A stretch of DNA of 60,519 nucleotides from Blautia sp. (lineage in GTDB: Bacteria; Bacillota; Clostridia; Lachnospirales; Lachnospiraceae). Positions 24,763-33,577 of this stretch are shown piece after piece (position 1 is the first letter of the stretch; the number at the start of each line of letters is the position of its first letter). The position numbers were made by a program, and so were the translations under genes. The notes below the pieces were generated by a model. The model saw only the letters and a program-made list of their open reading frames with translations. It did not search any database and was not told where the DNA came from. Location of the stretch: positions 1-60,519 of the forward strand of contig JAFUCO010000042.1 in assembly GCA_017459635.1 (NCBI GenBank), read 5' to 3'.

Positions 24763-27193
24763 ATTCTCCCTTTCCGAGTACGATGCCGGCATAAGCGCCG
24801 CCGAATCCGATTGAGCTTACAAAGGCTGTCTTTACATCCTTAGCACAGTTTTCCTTCGGAAGCCTGTCGCCGGCATAAGCTTCATAATCACCGTCCGGCA
24901 TGCCCTGCACCTCGCCCTTTTCGAAGGCATAGAGTGCGGAAAGAATACCATAACCGCCGGTTGCTCCAAGGGTGGTTCCAACCAGTGCCTGCGGATTTGA
25001 AAGCGCTGTCTTTTCATCAAAGAGCTCACTTATCACGCCGGCTTCCATTGCATCTATTCCCGGAACCCCAGGCGCGCCGCACACATAAAGATCAGGTGCG
25101 TCTATAGCAGCTTCCTTAAGGCCTTCAGTGATGCAGTGCTTAAGGCCGCTTCCATCTGCTTCAGTCTCAGAGATCCTGCAGTTGTCAGATGCGCAGGAGG
25201 CTGAAAGAACTGTAGCAAGGATCTTTGCGCCTCTTTCTTTGGCGTGAGATTCTGTCTCAAGCACGAAAGCTGCGGAGCCTTTTGAAAGGGTAAGTCCGTC
25301 TGCGTCTTTTGCAAGAGCCGGTTTGCCGTTCTTTGTGAGAAGTCCGACCTTGCCATATCCGGCAAACAGCGGATCATTTGCTTCATCGGCGCCGACAACT
25401 ATAATAGCGTCTGCCTGATCATTTTTCAGGAGCTCGCAGGCATACTGGAATGCCACGATCTCGGCTGTTCCTGAAAGTGCTATTGTGGAGGTCGGTCCCT
25501 TCAGCATATAGGCAATGCTGAAATTGCCGGGAGCCTGGTTGAGCACTGTGTTCGGGAATGCAGACGGGTCAACTGCCGTGATTCCCTTTGTGATAAACGC
25601 GCGGCTGATTCCTTCGATGGTGTCCATCGGGCCGGTTTCGGTTCCGTAGAGAACACCGATACGGTCCATGTTTGCCTTGTTTACGGTAAGCTTCGCGCTT
25701 GTCATGGCTTCCTTGCCGGCAGCCATCGTATATTTTGTGATCTCATCGGTCCTGCGGATGAACTTGAGCGGAACATATTTTTTCCACTCGGGCTCCTTGC
25801 AGTCGATTGTTTTTGTCCTGATAAGGTCTTCCACACTTACATCCTTAAGGACACGGGTACGATCCTTAAAGGTTCCGAACAGTTCGTCTACTCCCATTCC
25901 GCCTGCGCCTGCACAGCCCATTCCCGTGATGACGATGCGCTCTTTTGCAGTCTCCTGCTCCCTGCGCGGCACACTCTCCTTACCTACTACTACGCAGCAG
26001 TTGCTGCCACCGAAAGCGAAGGAGTTTGACATAACGACATCGGTCGTTTTCTTTACAGGGCGGTTTGGTATGTAATCGATACCTTTGTTATATATCGGCT
26101 TCGCGCTCTCGTCAAAGCGGACTGTAGGCGGAAGCTCATCGCGGTTAAGTGCCATTACGGAAATTGCAGCCTCCACGCTTCCTGCCGCGCCAAGGCAGTG
26201 GCCTGTAGCGCCTTTGGTACTGCTCATCGGCACTTCCTTCACGCGGTCGCCCAGGAATGCCGAAACCGCTGTGGATTCAGCAGCATCGTTTGCATGGGTA
26301 CCGGTTCCGTGTCCGTTGATATAGGATACCTGGCTGAGGTCAAGGCCGCTCATGTCGAGAGCTGCGTTCATTGCTCTCACCGCTCCGCGGCCGGCCGGTT
26401 CCGGAGCAGTCTGATGATGCGCGTCAGCTGAAATGCCATAGCCCATAAACTCGCCATAGATAGTGGCGCCGCGCTTCTTTGCATGTTCATATTCCTCGAG
26501 GACGAAGAAAGCTGCGCCTTCTGCAAGGTTTATTCCCGTGCTTGCGCTGTAAGGTCTGCAGAAGTCCTTATCGATAGCCTTAAGTGCCGTAAATCCGGCG
26601 AAGGAGAAGCGTGACATCGGATCGACGCCGCCCGCGATAAATACATCATGACTGCCGTTCAGGATATAATCATAGGCTACGCCAAGAGATGTGCCGCTGG
26701 CTGAGCAGGCTGTGGAAATGATATTCTTGAGGCCGCGGAACCCATGCTCCTTTGCCACAATGTCGCATACCGCATGAAGCGGGTACTGATAGAGATACTT
26801 TTCATCGGCAGCTTCAAGCCCTTCGCTTATCCACTGCTTGTGGAACTCATCACCGCTCCTCATGCCGCCAAGGGATGTGCCTATTGATACGCCCAGCCTG
26901 AAAGGATCCTCTTTTTCAACATCCAGTCCGGATTCGCGCATACAGTCGGCTGCTGCCATGAGCGCCAGCTGTGAGCATCGGTCATAGGGAAGCCCTTCCT
27001 TCTCAAAGAAAGGATCCACCTCGTCGAGATCCTTAACCACACCATAAGGTCCGGTAGTCACACCGTCGCCAAATTCAAAATCCTGCATGGAAACACCGGA
27101 CTGTCCGGCGTAGATCCCTTCCTCTACCTGCTGCCGGTTCTTGCCCATATCATTGATCACGCTGTATCCCGTGATCACAACTCTTTTTTTCAT
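24752..27193 (-). CDS. Fused ketosynthase and chain-length-factor-like protein, CylI-like
   Basis: The 813-residue protein contains two full ketosynthase folds in tandem. The first (1-405) has an intact triad: Cys163 in STACSASG, His295 in NGHGTGTH, and His332 in STKGATGHCLGAAG, as in FabF. The second (about 417-810) aligns over its whole length, but the Cys position is Gly575 (IALSGTAE), the first His region reads CGAPGVPG, and the Lys/His region reads GTTLGATGGYG. All catalytic residues are lost, as in a chain length factor (KS-beta). Type II polyketide synthases normally keep the two on separate chains. It matches CylI by position after the GcvT-like gene. The enzyme would set the polyene chain length. 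Confidence 0.88.
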   Translation of the reverse strand: MKKRVVITGYSVINDMGKNRQQVEEGIYAGQSGVSMQDFEFGDGVTTGPYGVVKDLDEVDPFFEKEGLPYDRCSQLALMAAADCMRESGLDVEKEDPFRLGVSIGTSLGGMRSGDEFHKQWISEGLEAADEKYLYQYPLHAVCDIVAKEHGFRGLKNIISTACSASGTSLGVAYDYILNGSHDVFIAGGVDPMSRFSFAGFTALKAIDKDFCRPYSASTGINLAEGAAFFVLEEYEHAKKRGATIYGEFMGYGISADAHHQTAPEPAGRGAVRAMNAALDMSGLDLSQVSYINGHGTGTHANDAAESTAVSAFLGDRVKEVPMSSTKGATGHCLGAAGSVEAAISVMALNRDELPPTVRFDESAKPIYNKGIDYIPNRPVKKTTDVVMSNSFAFGGSNCCVVVGKESVPRREQETAKERIVITGMGCAGAGGMGVDELFGTFKDRTRVLKDVSVEDLIRTKTIDCKEPEWKKYVPLKFIRRTDEITKYTMAAGKEAMTSAKLTVNKANMDRIGVLYGTETGPMDTIEGISRAFITKGITAVDPSAFPNTVLNQAPGNFSIAYMLKGPTSTIALSGTAEIVAFQYACELLKNDQADAIIVVGADEANDPLFAGYGKVGLLTKNGKPALAKDADGLTLSKGSAAFVLETESHAKERGAKILATVLSASCASDNCRISETEADGSGLKHCITEGLKEAAIDAPDLYVCGAPGVPGIDAMEAGVISELFDEKTALSNPQALVGTTLGATGGYGILSALYAFEKGEVQGMPDGDYEAYAGDRLPKENCAKDVKTAFVSSIGFGGAYAGIVLGKGEYEQ

Positions 27194-27266
27194 GGTCTGT
27201 CTGCCCTTTCTGCATCGTATTGAACGAGCAAAGCAATGATACTTTGCATTCCTTCACAAAACGTAA

Positions 27267-27301
27267 AGGGGCTGTGAAAAGTATTACTTTTTGCAGCCCC
27301 T
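27267..27301 (-). terminator. Operon-internal terminator-like hairpin
   Basis: AGGGGCTG and CAGCCCCT plus inner A/T pairs form a stem of about 14-16 bp between the GcvT-like and ketosynthase genes. On the minus strand it is followed by TTTACGTTTT, a weak U-tract, so partial termination is possible. It resembles the strong terminator at 37082-37126. It could lower expression of everything from the ketosynthase onwards, including the acc genes. Confidence 0.5.
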
Positions 27302-27315
27302 CGGAAATCCACTGT

Positions 27316-28374
27316 TTACGCTATCGGCTGATCCCAGCTGAGCGGACGGATGAACGGCTGTGCAACTGTCTCGATCTGAATCTCGCCATCAGCGCCCTTA
27401 AGCGTAAGTTCGATACCGGCTACTGCCAGATCCTGCCTCAGCTTTGCTGTACCGATGACAGCGTCAAGCTTCGGATCATAGCAGCACTCGAGCACACAGC
27501 CAACCTCTTCGCCTTCAAGAAGGATCGGGGATCCGATCTCAGCACTCTTAGCACCGACTCCCTTGAATGCGGCTGCTCCGTATTCCTTCTCGCCTTCAAA
27601 GAGCTCCATGAGCTTGTCATGGCCGATATATTCTACTTTTTCATACTGTGTGAACCAGGTAAGACCAAGCTCAAATACGTTTGAATTGTCTGTATCAAGC
27701 ATTTTGAAATTCGGCTGGTTTGTCTCCATCATGCAGACTTCCATTGCTTCTTCAGAAGCAAAACCGGCCTCGATGCCGTTTGAGGAAGCATATTCGCCGC
27801 ACTCTTCCACAGCCTTAAGGATTGCTTCGTCATCGCCTGCTATTGCATATGCATACTCATTTGATCTGCCGATACGCATAACGGTCAGGGCAAATCCGTT
27901 CCAGTCATCAACCTGGGTAATTCCGCGGACCGGAAGCAGGTCAACATCAACACCGAGCACTTCCCTTACAGGCTTGTAGGATGACGGACCTTCGATGAAA
28001 AGAAGTGATTTCTCTTCTTTAAGGTCAGCAACTTCTACGCCGTCCTCTGCGCATTTATCGCAGATCCAGGCACCTGCTTTTTCGCATCCCGGAGGTGTAA
28101 GGACGATGAAGTCCTCATCAAGGCGGCAGATATAGGGTACGCCAAGTGCTTTCGCATCATCATCCAGGACAAGAGCTTCGCTCACTGTCTCGATGTTGAG
28201 GTATGCAATATCGCGGGCTGCCAGCCTGTCAAGGGTATCAGCTGCGCTGTCACCTGAGATCCTGTACATGCCAAAAACACTGCCGTCGACAAACGCAAAG
28301 CCTTCGCGGATACGTTTGTAGCCTTCTTCAAGTCCAAGTCCGTCTGTATATTTCTTTAAAATACTTTCTTTCAT
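27316..28374 (-). CDS. GcvT-like aminomethyltransferase-fold protein, CylF-like
   Basis: The 352-residue protein has the layout of the GcvT/YgfZ folate-binding family: SGDSAADTLDRLAARDIAYL near the start, a central GLTWFTQYEKVEYIGHDKLME segment that fits the GcvT/YgfZ region before the C-terminal barrel, and a C-terminal barrel. Glycine cleavage partners GcvH and GcvP are absent nearby. In the streptococcal cyl operon the gene at this place, cylF, encodes an aminomethyltransferase homologue whose chemical step is unresolved. GGGG precedes the ATG. It follows the ABC permease gene by 20 bases, so it is clearly in the operon. Confidence 0.82.
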   Translation of the reverse strand: MKESILKKYTDGLGLEEGYKRIREGFAFVDGSVFGMYRISGDSAADTLDRLAARDIAYLNIETVSEALVLDDDAKALGVPYICRLDEDFIVLTPPGCEKAGAWICDKCAEDGVEVADLKEEKSLLFIEGPSSYKPVREVLGVDVDLLPVRGITQVDDWNGFALTVMRIGRSNEYAYAIAGDDEAILKAVEECGEYASSNGIEAGFASEEAMEVCMMETNQPNFKMLDTDNSNVFELGLTWFTQYEKVEYIGHDKLMELFEGEKEYGAAAFKGVGAKSAEIGSPILLEGEEVGCVLECCYDPKLDAVIGTAKLRQDLAVAGIELTLKGADGEIQIETVAQPFIRPLSWDQPIA

Positions 28375-28394
28375 TATGTTTTTCCCCTTTTCTT

Positions 28395-29279
28395 CTAGAA
28401 CTGCTCACGTTTTGCATTATAACGTGCCATGAAAAGTATGAAGCAGATGATCGCAAACACTATCATATAGATGATACTCGCGCTGTAGCTGATCTTTGTT
28501 TTATCAAACAGATAAAAATCTACGCCGAAGAACTTACGGAAGTCCATAAGCGCTGTTGTATCCGGAGCGCCTCCAAAAACCTTTTCCAGAGGCTTTGCCA
28601 TAAGAATGTCTCTCATGATCGGAGCTGCATGGCCATAGGGCACGATCTTCACGACATCCCGCAGGAACGCAGGAAGAGAGCCCATCGGCAGGTAAATCGC
28701 GTTGAAGAAACCGATATTGGTGCCCAGGAATGTGCTGTAGTTTGAGAAGCCTCCCAGGGTCTTGATGTAGGTAAGCAGGAATCCGTGTACGCAGCATCCT
28801 GTAACACTTGTCAACAGCGCCATGCCGGCAGTTTTGAGAAGCTGATCAACAGTGAATCCAACACCTGCGATAATGTAGATGTATACCGCATATAAAGCCA
28901 TGATCACCAGAGAGATAAGGAATCCGGCGATCGCCGCGCACAATACCATAGCGAGCGGATAATCATACTTCTTGAGCGGAGAGCTCTTGAAGTCCTTGAT
29001 GATCTTTCTTTCACTGTCCACGATCATGATCGCGAAGGCACCGCAGCTTGCTGTAACTGGTGTCATCGAAACAAGGCCTGCCATGATCCAGCACTCGATC
29101 AGCCACCTGCAGGACTCACGGTCCATCTTAGGCGCACTCTGGAGAACATTATCGATCATTGAGTTCTCAAGGAATACCGCGCACACGAAGAACGCGATGA
29201 GAACCGCCACTATGGAAAAGATCACCGATGCCGGAGTCCGGAAGTGGTTCTTCAGATTTCGTTTTAATAAAATGATCAT
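28395..29279 (-). CDS. ABC transporter permease, CylB-like
   Basis: This 294-residue membrane protein has about six helices, with an N-terminal cytoplasmic segment MIILLKRNLKNHFRTPASVIF typical of ABC-2 (DrrB-like) permeases. It pairs with the ATPase encoded just upstream; the two genes share a four-base ATGA overlap, and GAGGAGG lies in the end of the ATPase gene. By analogy with CylA/CylB it should export the polyene product. Drug or lipid export is the general role of the family. Confidence 0.9.
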   Translation of the reverse strand: MIILLKRNLKNHFRTPASVIFSIVAVLIAFFVCAVFLENSMIDNVLQSAPKMDRESCRWLIECWIMAGLVSMTPVTASCGAFAIMIVDSERKIIKDFKSSPLKKYDYPLAMVLCAAIAGFLISLVIMALYAVYIYIIAGVGFTVDQLLKTAGMALLTSVTGCCVHGFLLTYIKTLGGFSNYSTFLGTNIGFFNAIYLPMGSLPAFLRDVVKIVPYGHAAPIMRDILMAKPLEKVFGGAPDTTALMDFRKFFGVDFYLFDKTKISYSASIIYMIVFAIICFILFMARYNAKREQF

Positions 29280-30187
29280 CCTTTCACTTCCTCCTCTCCT
29301 ACTATGTTGATGAACATCTCATCCATGGTACCCATACGTACTTCAAAATTGCCTATACGATCCTTGATCGCAGCGATCATCGCCAGTACGTCCTCTTTAC
29401 CATCAACACGTATCCACAGCTCATCATTTTTCTCAACCACCTTACGTCCGGCTTGCTCAAGCTGGGCCTTAAGCGCGGCATCATAGCCGTAGGCGATAAA
29501 ATGATCCTCTGTATATTTATCCTTCAGGTACGCCGGTGTACCTTCCTCTACAAGCTCTCCCTTTTTGATGATGACAACATCATCAGCATTGGCGGCCTCT
29601 TCCATATAATGTGTTGTAAGGAAGATCGTCATGCCCATCTCATTCTTCATCGTGAAGAGCATGTTCCAGATATCTTCTCTGGTCTTCGGGTCAAGTCCGG
29701 TCATGGGCTCGTCCAGGAACAGAAGCTTCGGACGGTTTATAAGTGCCCTTGCAATATCGGCCCTTCTTACCTGGCCGCCCGACAGCCTTCCATATTTCTT
29801 GTTAAGGAAGCTGTCAAGTCCAGTGAAATGAGCCACCTCATTGACACGTGATTTCACCTCGGCGCTTGAAAGATTATAGAAAGAACCTCTCAGCAAAAGG
29901 TTTTCCTTTACAGAAAGCGAACCATCCAGCAGGCTCTGCTGGAAAACGACGCCGATGGATTCACGGATCTTTTTGTCGTCCTTACCCAGCTGATATCCGG
30001 CGATCCTGATGTCGCCCTTCTGGCATGCAAGAAGCGTGCAGAGGGTATCTATAGTTGTAGATTTTCCTGCGCCGTTGGGTCCAAGAAAGGCAAAGAGGCT
30101 CCCCTCTTTTACTTTGAAGGATATTCCCTTTACAGCCTTAAAATCGCCGTAGCTTTTTTCAAATCCGTTTACAGTAATTATATCCAT
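29276..30187 (-). CDS. ABC transporter ATP-binding protein, CylA-like
   Basis: The 303-residue ATPase has Walker A LGPNGAGKST (about 35-44), the signature LSGGQVRRADIA, Walker B LLFLDEPMTGLD and a DrrA-type C-terminal extension of about 80 residues. It drives the permease with which it overlaps. GAGGT precedes the ATG by six bases. The gene follows the FabZ-like gene after 25 bases, as cylA follows cylZ. Confidence 0.93.
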   Translation of the reverse strand: MDIITVNGFEKSYGDFKAVKGISFKVKEGSLFAFLGPNGAGKSTTIDTLCTLLACQKGDIRIAGYQLGKDDKKIRESIGVVFQQSLLDGSLSVKENLLLRGSFYNLSSAEVKSRVNEVAHFTGLDSFLNKKYGRLSGGQVRRADIARALINRPKLLFLDEPMTGLDPKTREDIWNMLFTMKNEMGMTIFLTTHYMEEAANADDVVIIKKGELVEEGTPAYLKDKYTEDHFIAYGYDAALKAQLEQAGRKVVEKNDELWIRVDGKEDVLAMIAAIKDRIGNFEVRMGTMDEMFINIVGEEEVKG

Positions 30188-30212
30188 ATTTTTACCTCAT
30201 GCAGCCAGCGGG

Positions 30213-30701
30213 CTATCTTCCCTGACTGACTGTCAGCATTCCCTCGACGACGTTTTTGTTTCCGACTCTGGCAAACACCTTGATCTGCATAAGATTGCCC
30301 ATAGAGGCACCTTTCTTTGCATGAAGCTCCAAAGTATCGCCGGGCTTTACAAGAGACATAAACTTTACATTGCGTAATTCCGCAAGATATCCGACCGAAC
30401 CGGCCAGATCCAGTCCCTCGAAATCCTTTGCGCTTATCTTACCCCAGTCTGTATCAGCCGGAAGGGCTTCCGCGCCATACATAACGGCTGTGAGCTGTGC
30501 CAGCGATTCCAGCAGAAGGACGCCGGGAACAATAGGCTCTCCCGGGAAATGTCCCTGGAAATAAGGCTCATTTATCGTCACATTCTTGATGCCGACAGCG
30601 CTTTTTCCCGGCTCTATTTCGGTAACCTTATCTATCAGAAGAAAAGGATACCGATGGGGAAGCATTTTTAATATAACAGAGCAGTCAATATTACATTTCA
30701 T
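30213..30701 (-). CDS. fabZ: 3-hydroxyacyl-ACP dehydratase, CylZ-like
   Basis: This 162-residue FabZ-type hotdog enzyme removes water from 3-hydroxyacyl-ACP. It has MLPHRYPFLLIDKV, then His51 in GHFPGEPIVPG and Glu65 in LLLESLAQ, the catalytic pair of FabZ. The ATG at 30701 has AAGGA at nine bases. A longer frame to 30926 would overlap the ACP gene and adds residues unlike FabZ. It lies between the ACP and ABC transporter genes, the place of cylZ. Confidence 0.93.
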   Translation of the reverse strand: MKCNIDCSVILKMLPHRYPFLLIDKVTEIEPGKSAVGIKNVTINEPYFQGHFPGEPIVPGVLLLESLAQLTAVMYGAEALPADTDWGKISAKDFEGLDLAGSVGYLAELRNVKFMSLVKPGDTLELHAKKGASMGNLMQIKVFARVGNKNVVEGMLTVSQGR

Positions 30702-30732
30702 GTTCAAATTTCCTTCCTTCCGTGAAAGATGG

Positions 30733-31077
30733 TCAGCCAAGATCCATTCCGCCGGAAAGATCTGCGGTGCCTGCATCATCTCCATCCCCGTCGGAATTGG
30801 CAAGAATAAAGTCTGCAAGTGAGTTAACTGAACTGAAAGCGCTGTTATCATCATCTGAAAGAGAGATCTGCCAGTTGTTAAATACGCCGACAGATAATTC
30901 AAGTGAATCGATGGAATCAAGCTCAAGTCCTCTTCCGAAAAGAGGCTGGTCGTCTGTTATGAATTCCGGATCCATGTCCAGGCAAAGCTGCTCAACGATC
31001 ATTGCCTTGATGTCACTGCAAAGCTGTTTCCTCTTTGCTGCATAAGCCAGAATCTGTTCTTTTCCCTGTACTGCCAT
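30733..31077 (-). CDS. Acyl carrier protein, AcpC-like
   Basis: The 114-residue carrier protein has its phosphopantetheine serine at Ser55 in LELDSIDSLEL. It is longer than a standard ACP because of an N-terminal helix (about 20 residues) and a Gly/Asp-rich acidic tail (SDGDGDDAGTADLSGG). The ATG at 31077 has AAAGGAGAT at eight bases; an earlier in-frame ATG at 31110 overlaps FabG. It carries the growing chain for the neighbouring KS, FabG and FabZ. The PPTase encoded in the same operon should activate it. Confidence 0.92.
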   Translation of the reverse strand: MAVQGKEQILAYAAKRKQLCSDIKAMIVEQLCLDMDPEFITDDQPLFGRGLELDSIDSLELSVGVFNNWQISLSDDDNSAFSSVNSLADFILANSDGDGDDAGTADLSGGMDLG

Positions 31078-31106
31078 GTTTTTTATCTCCTTTCTTATAT
31101 AAACAT

Positions 31107-31859
31107 TCACATGGTCATGCCGCCATCAACTGTAAGCACTTTTCCTGTTACATAAGACGCCAGGTCTGAAGCAAGGTATGTTACCGCATGAGCGATATCC
31201 TCAGGCTGTCCAAAACGTCCCATCGGGATATGCTGAAGGTATTTTCCCTCAAGAAGCTCCTTGTTTGCTCTGGTCATCTTTGTATCAATAAAGCCGGGTG
31301 CGACGACATTAACACGAATATTCCTGGAGGCATATTCCTTTGCCACAGTTTTGGTAAATCCTATGATGCCTGCCTTGGAAGCCGAATAATTGGCCTGTCC
31401 TTCACTGCCGGTAATACCGCTTGTAGAGGAAATGTTGACTATTGCCCCCTTCTTCTGCCCGGCCATGATACGGACCGCAGCCTGGGTGCACATGAAGCAT
31501 CCGCCGAGGTTGACATTGATCACCTGGTCAAATGCCTCTTTCTTCATCATCAGAAGATAGCCGTCACGGATGATTCCGGCGTTGTTTACAAGGATATCCA
31601 GCTTTTTAAAATTGGCCATGATCTTTTTGAACATGTTGTTGACATCTTCTTCCACACCGACATTTGCCCGGATGATAGCTCCGGCACCGCCCGCCTTCAG
31701 GACAGCATCCAGTGTTTCCTGTGCGCCTTCCTTATGGCCGCTGTAGTTGATGATGACATATGCGCCATTTTTTGCCAGGTCAATGGCGCAGGCCTGCCCT
31801 ATGCCGGAGGAACCTCCGGTCACAAGTGCAATCGTTCCTTTTTCGAAAAGATTGCCCAT
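31107..31859 (-). CDS. fabG: 3-oxoacyl-ACP reductase, CylG-like
   Basis: This 250-residue short-chain dehydrogenase has the cofactor motif TGGSSGIG (about 14-21), NNAG, and the catalytic Ser and YSASK set. It reduces the 3-keto group after each extension with NAD(P)H. AGGAGGT lies six bases before the ATG. Between it and FabD, 31873-31953 contains a small hairpin and one copy of the TTCTGAACAGTTAC repeat. Confidence 0.94.
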   Translation of the reverse strand: MGNLFEKGTIALVTGGSSGIGQACAIDLAKNGAYVIINYSGHKEGAQETLDAVLKAGGAGAIIRANVGVEEDVNNMFKKIMANFKKLDILVNNAGIIRDGYLLMMKKEAFDQVINVNLGGCFMCTQAAVRIMAGQKKGAIVNISSTSGITGSEGQANYSASKAGIIGFTKTVAKEYASRNIRVNVVAPGFIDTKMTRANKELLEGKYLQHIPMGRFGQPEDIAHAVTYLASDLASYVTGKVLTVDGGMTM

Positions 31860-31937
31860 CTTTTACCTCCTGACTGTATTGTTGCTTTTTTACAGAATTC
31901 CCCGACAGCTTTACTGTCTGCAGCTGTCAGGATACCT

Positions 31938-31951
31938 TTCTGAACAGTTAC
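31938..31951. repeat. Copy of the TTCTGAACAGTTAC repeat
   Basis: This 14-base sequence is identical to 10591-10604 and one base away from each arm of the hairpin at 10470-10501. Here it lies directly after the FabD stop codon, inside the operon. Confidence 0.5.
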
Positions 31952-31953
31952 TG

Positions 31954-32883
31954 CTATTTAACCTTCTTCACATACATCTGAAGTTCCTTCGGGTTCGACA
32001 TCAGATAAACCTTGTCGCGGAAACCTGCCTCACGGATGATTCCCTGCATGGTGTGTCCGTTGCCGCACTCTGCGATCTGCAGATCCTCATTTTCAAAGAG
32101 CCTTCTTAAGCTTTCACGCCACAGAACCGTGTGGCAGCACTGCAGCTTAACATCTTTGACAATATCCTCGGCGCTCTTAGCGTAATCGGCGCTGCAGTTC
32201 AGGATGATCTTATGAACCGGATCATTGAATTTAAGGGTATCTACGAAAGCTGAGAATTCATCTTCCATATCCTTAAGATAGCTTGTGTGGAATGCGTGGT
32301 TCAGGCGGGCCTTTTTAACGGAATAGGCTCCGGCTTCCTGCATAAGGACAGCCGCCCTGTCAAGATCCTCAATCCTTCCGCCGATAACCGCCTGCTTGTC
32401 AGAATTGATAAGTCCGACCTCGACACGCCTGCCGTCTGCCGCCGGCTCCATAGTGTCAAGAACCTCCTGAACTTTCTCGGGAGAGAGTCCCAGAACAGCG
32501 TAAAGGCAGGTCACTTCCTCAATGCTGTCCATAAGCTTTGACCGGACAATAAGGAGTCTGAAGATATCCTCGATGCTCAGTGCACCGCAGGCTGCCAGTG
32601 CTGAAAACTGGCCGACGCTCTGACCCATTACGATGTCGGGTTCGATGCCTTCTCTCTCAAGAAGCCTCAGGTAAGAAAGATTCATTGCGGTAACCGCAAG
32701 CTGGGTGTTTGAAGTGATCGACAGAACCTCATCATTCTGGTTTGTGCAGAGATCCTGCATATCAATGCCGGAAAGCTCTGATGCGGTATCAAAGATATCC
32801 TTCACCGCGTCATAGGATGTCCTCAGCTGCCGGAGCATTCCAGCCCGCTGGGTTCCCTGACCGGGAAATACAAAAACTTTCAT
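31954..32883 (-). CDS. fabD: Malonyl-CoA:ACP transacylase, CylD-like
   Basis: The 309-residue protein starts MKVFVFPGQGTQ, the FabD N-terminus. Its nucleophile is Ser89 in GQSVGQ; most family members have GHSxG, so the His is replaced by Gln. The second catalytic His lies in AFHTSYLKDM. It moves malonyl groups from CoA to the ACP. The ATG at 32883 has AGGAG upstream; the longer frame to 33027 overlaps the PPTase gene. It lies directly before FabG, as cylD does before cylG. Confidence 0.93.
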   Translation of the reverse strand: MKVFVFPGQGTQRAGMLRQLRTSYDAVKDIFDTASELSGIDMQDLCTNQNDEVLSITSNTQLAVTAMNLSYLRLLEREGIEPDIVMGQSVGQFSALAACGALSIEDIFRLLIVRSKLMDSIEEVTCLYAVLGLSPEKVQEVLDTMEPAADGRRVEVGLINSDKQAVIGGRIEDLDRAAVLMQEAGAYSVKKARLNHAFHTSYLKDMEDEFSAFVDTLKFNDPVHKIILNCSADYAKSAEDIVKDVKLQCCHTVLWRESLRRLFENEDLQIAECGNGHTMQGIIREAGFRDKVYLMSNPKELQMYVKKVK

Positions 32884-32965
32884 ATCCTTTTTCTCCTCTC
32901 TCCTTATTATAAGCATGCGAATGCACGCGTGCCTGTTTAATGAAAACCGTTTATATAAGCATTTC

Positions 32966-33577
32966 TTATGCCTGTCTCCTTGCAGCAGTGAAAAGATAAT
33001 CTCTTTCCCGCCCCTCTGTAAAGACAATGCTCATTTCCTGCCGGATCGCGGCTTTGTCACAAAAGCTCCATTTTTTCAGGCCTTCCATGATGCCGGTGAG
33101 CTTCGCAAAGGCTTCTCTCCTTGTCCATATCCGGGTCAGCATTTCTTCCGGCCGTTCTGCCGCCTTTATTGCTGCCATGTCAGCTTCTGAAAAAAAGCCC
33201 TTAAGCCCGTCATTCACGGGAAGAACACGTATCCTTTCCACATCGCAGCCTATAGGATCGTCAGCCATGCAAAGAAAAATATATCCGTCACTATGACTTA
33301 CTGAAATGCATTTGTCAATGCGCTTACCGTTCATGGCGATATAGGGCTTTCCGCTGCTTTCATGCATGATCCTGAGCAGCTCCGCTTCCCCCAGGCCTTC
33401 TTCTGCTGCCATCTTTCTCATATAGTAGTCAGCCGCAGCTATCTGGAAGGCTTTCTCTTTTCTCATACAGGAAGATACGCGGGCTCTGACATAAGCCGGC
33501 ATGTTTTTCATGATCTCATCCCGTATGAGTTCAGCTTCCTTCACCGGAACAAGCTTTGCGGAAAATCCGGCGCTCAT
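32966..33577 (-). CDS. Sfp-type 4'-phosphopantetheinyl transferase, CylK-like
   Basis: The 203-residue protein has the Sfp family motifs: GKPYI, ISVSHSDGYIFLCMADDPIGCDVERI and WTRREAFAKLTG, with the metal-binding Asp and Glu residues. It transfers phosphopantetheine from CoA to the carrier protein serine. A PPTase also belongs to the streptococcal cyl operon (cylK), although there it is last. It overlaps the upstream glycosyltransferase gene by four bases (ATGA), which ties the sugar genes to the polyene genes. Confidence 0.92.
   Translation of the reverse strand: MSAGFSAKLVPVKEAELIRDEIMKNMPAYVRARVSSCMRKEKAFQIAAADYYMRKMAAEEGLGEAELLRIMHESSGKPYIAMNGKRIDKCISVSHSDGYIFLCMADDPIGCDVERIRVLPVNDGLKGFFSEADMAAIKAAERPEEMLTRIWTRREAFAKLTGIMEGLKKWSFCDKAAIRQEMSIVFTEGRERDYLFTAARRQA

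Noticed and set aside
27240..27316. Short leader ORF overlapping the ketosynthase start
   Set aside because: A frame beginning ATGCAAAGT ends at the KS start, but its GGA lies directly against the ATG, so initiation is unlikely.
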